A stretch of 28,097 bases of DNA, taken from an uncultured Dorea sp. GTDB lineage: Bacteria; Bacillota; Clostridia; Lachnospirales; Lachnospiraceae. Positions 27,216-28,097 of the stretch are shown piece by piece; position 1 is the stretch's first letter, and each line of letters begins with the position of its first letter. The DNA is taken from NCBI GenBank assembly GCA_910579925.1, contig CAJTVY010000048.1:1-28097 (forward strand). The letters run 5' to 3'. The notes beneath the pieces are model-generated. The model saw only the letters and a program-made list of their open reading frames with translations, was not told the origin of the DNA and made no database searches. A program made the position numbers and the translations under genes.

Positions 27216-28073
27216 ATGAAGAGAATAAAGGATATCTATCAGAGAATTACAGGCATTACAGCCGGTTTTAATGAACACCACGTAGGCGCCTATGCCGCTT
27301 TGACGGCATATTTTTTCATGCTGTGTATGATCCCCATCATTCTGCTTCTGATCACCATGGTGCAGTATACGCCGGTGACGAAAGCAGACGTGATGACTGC
27401 CGTAATCCAGGTGTTTCCCTCCTCAGTGGAGTCGCTGATCACGTCTATCGTGAATCAGGTTTACAACCAGTCAATGGGAATCATTCCGGTTACGATCCTT
27501 GTTGCTCTGTGGTCGGCGGGGAAGGGTGTACTTGCCATGGCTTCAGGGCTTAATTGTATCTATCACTGCCGGGAGACGAGAAATTATATTGTTCTTCGAA
27601 TCCGGGCGACGATCTATACTCTGCTGTTTATTGTGGTGATCATATTGCTGTTGGTATTATCGGTGTTTGGTAACACGCTTAATCTCTTTATCGCAGAGCA
27701 TATTCCCTTACTGCGGCATGTGGCAGATCAGTTGATCGAGGCGAGGGCGGTCATTACACCGACAGTGCTGGTAATCTTTTCCCTTATGTTATACCGTTAT
27801 CTTCCCAACCGGAGGGGGCGGTTCAGAGATCAGCTTCCGGGGGCTATGTTCGCGGCGGTAGGATGGATGGTCATATCATGGGTGTTTTCCGTCTATCTGG
27901 ATATTTTCAAAGGATTTTCCAATATGTACGGGAGCCTGACCACCATCGTACTGATTATGCTGTGGATGTATTTTTGTATGTATTGCATACTGATTGGCGG
28001 AGAACTGAACATGCTGATGGAAGGCAGGATATTTGAAAAGAATGAAAAAGTCAAGAAGAAATTAGAATTTTAG
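27216..28073 (+). CDS. YihY/virulence factor BrkB-family membrane protein
   Basis: A 285-aa integral membrane protein with about six transmembrane segments (ALTAYFFMLCMIPIILLLI, ILVALWSAGKGVLAMASGL, TLLFIVVIILLLVLSVFG, TPTVLVIFSLMLYRYLP, GAMFAAVGWMVISWVFSVYL, LIMLWMYFCMYCILIGGELN). AALTAYFF, WSAGKGV and GSLTTIVLIMLWMYF...GGELN are conserved in the YihY/BrkB family. These were once called RNase BN, wrongly; the function is unknown. The basic C-terminal tail (KNEKVKKKLEF) is cytosolic. The frame is open further upstream, but ATG 27216 follows GGGAG at 7 bases and lies downstream of the promoter. Confidence 0.88.
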   Translation: MKRIKDIYQRITGITAGFNEHHVGAYAALTAYFFMLCMIPIILLLITMVQYTPVTKADVMTAVIQVFPSSVESLITSIVNQVYNQSMGIIPVTILVALWSAGKGVLAMASGLNCIYHCRETRNYIVLRIRATIYTLLFIVVIILLLVLSVFGNTLNLFIAEHIPLLRHVADQLIEARAVITPTVLVIFSLMLYRYLPNRRGRFRDQLPGAMFAAVGWMVISWVFSVYLDIFKGFSNMYGSLTTIVLIMLWMYFCMYCILIGGELNMLMEGRIFEKNEKVKKKLEF

Positions 28074-28097
28074 TTTACATTAGTTGTTTTCTACATT

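Overview
The window reads as a Firmicutes chromosome of the Lachnospiraceae/Clostridia type. Supporting signs are the secG-rnr-smpB gene order with ssrA nearby, a CIRCE-controlled small heat shock gene, a SpoIID-type sporulation protein, AGGAGG ribosome binding sites, TTGACA/TATAAT promoters, and separate genes for the two last steps of IMP synthesis instead of one bifunctional purH. I cannot name the species from sequence reading alone.

Bases 1-4107 are an accessory island in decay, bounded by two 65-bp direct repeats (62/65 identical). Inside are a frameshifted ribbon-helix-helix-like gene behind a palindromic operator, a compact type I toxin-antitoxin locus (29-aa membrane toxin plus a convergent antisense RNA), a tyrosine integrase with two in-frame stops and no N-terminus, a 56-aa unknown gene, a transposase scrap, an intact lipoprotein nucleoside hydrolase, a C-terminal scrap of a serine recombinase next to a C9/G12 inverted repeat, and a 5'-truncated GNAT acetyltransferase. 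Only the toxin locus, the 56-aa gene and the nucleoside hydrolase look intact.

From 4.1 to 18.8 kb the genes are housekeeping or metabolic. An iron alcohol dehydrogenase/aldehyde dehydrogenase operon (minus) diverges from bioB, whose promoter carries a BirA-like operator. A SanA/YdcF-family protein diverges from greA across an intergenic stretch with two large inverted repeats. An Lsa/Vga-type ABC-F ATPase follows, behind a 300-nt leader with two short ORFs and two terminator hairpins, which is the layout of antibiotic-sensing attenuation. Then come rarA, an MGMT-family protein, a lipoprotein (minus), purO + AICAR transformylase, glmM and a YitT-family membrane protein (minus).

From 18.8 kb to the end: eno, secG, rnr, smpB, an unknown 78-aa gene, a zinc-ribbon membrane protein, hsp20 (minus, CIRCE), tmRNA with the tag ADNRELAYAA, a SpoIID/LytB-domain protein and a YihY-family membrane protein. 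SmpB, tmRNA and RNase R form the ribosome-rescue set. The most curious shared signal is a 12-bp motif, TAGTGTGCTGAC, found three times, each time in the 5' region of a gene (greA, hsp20, yihY).
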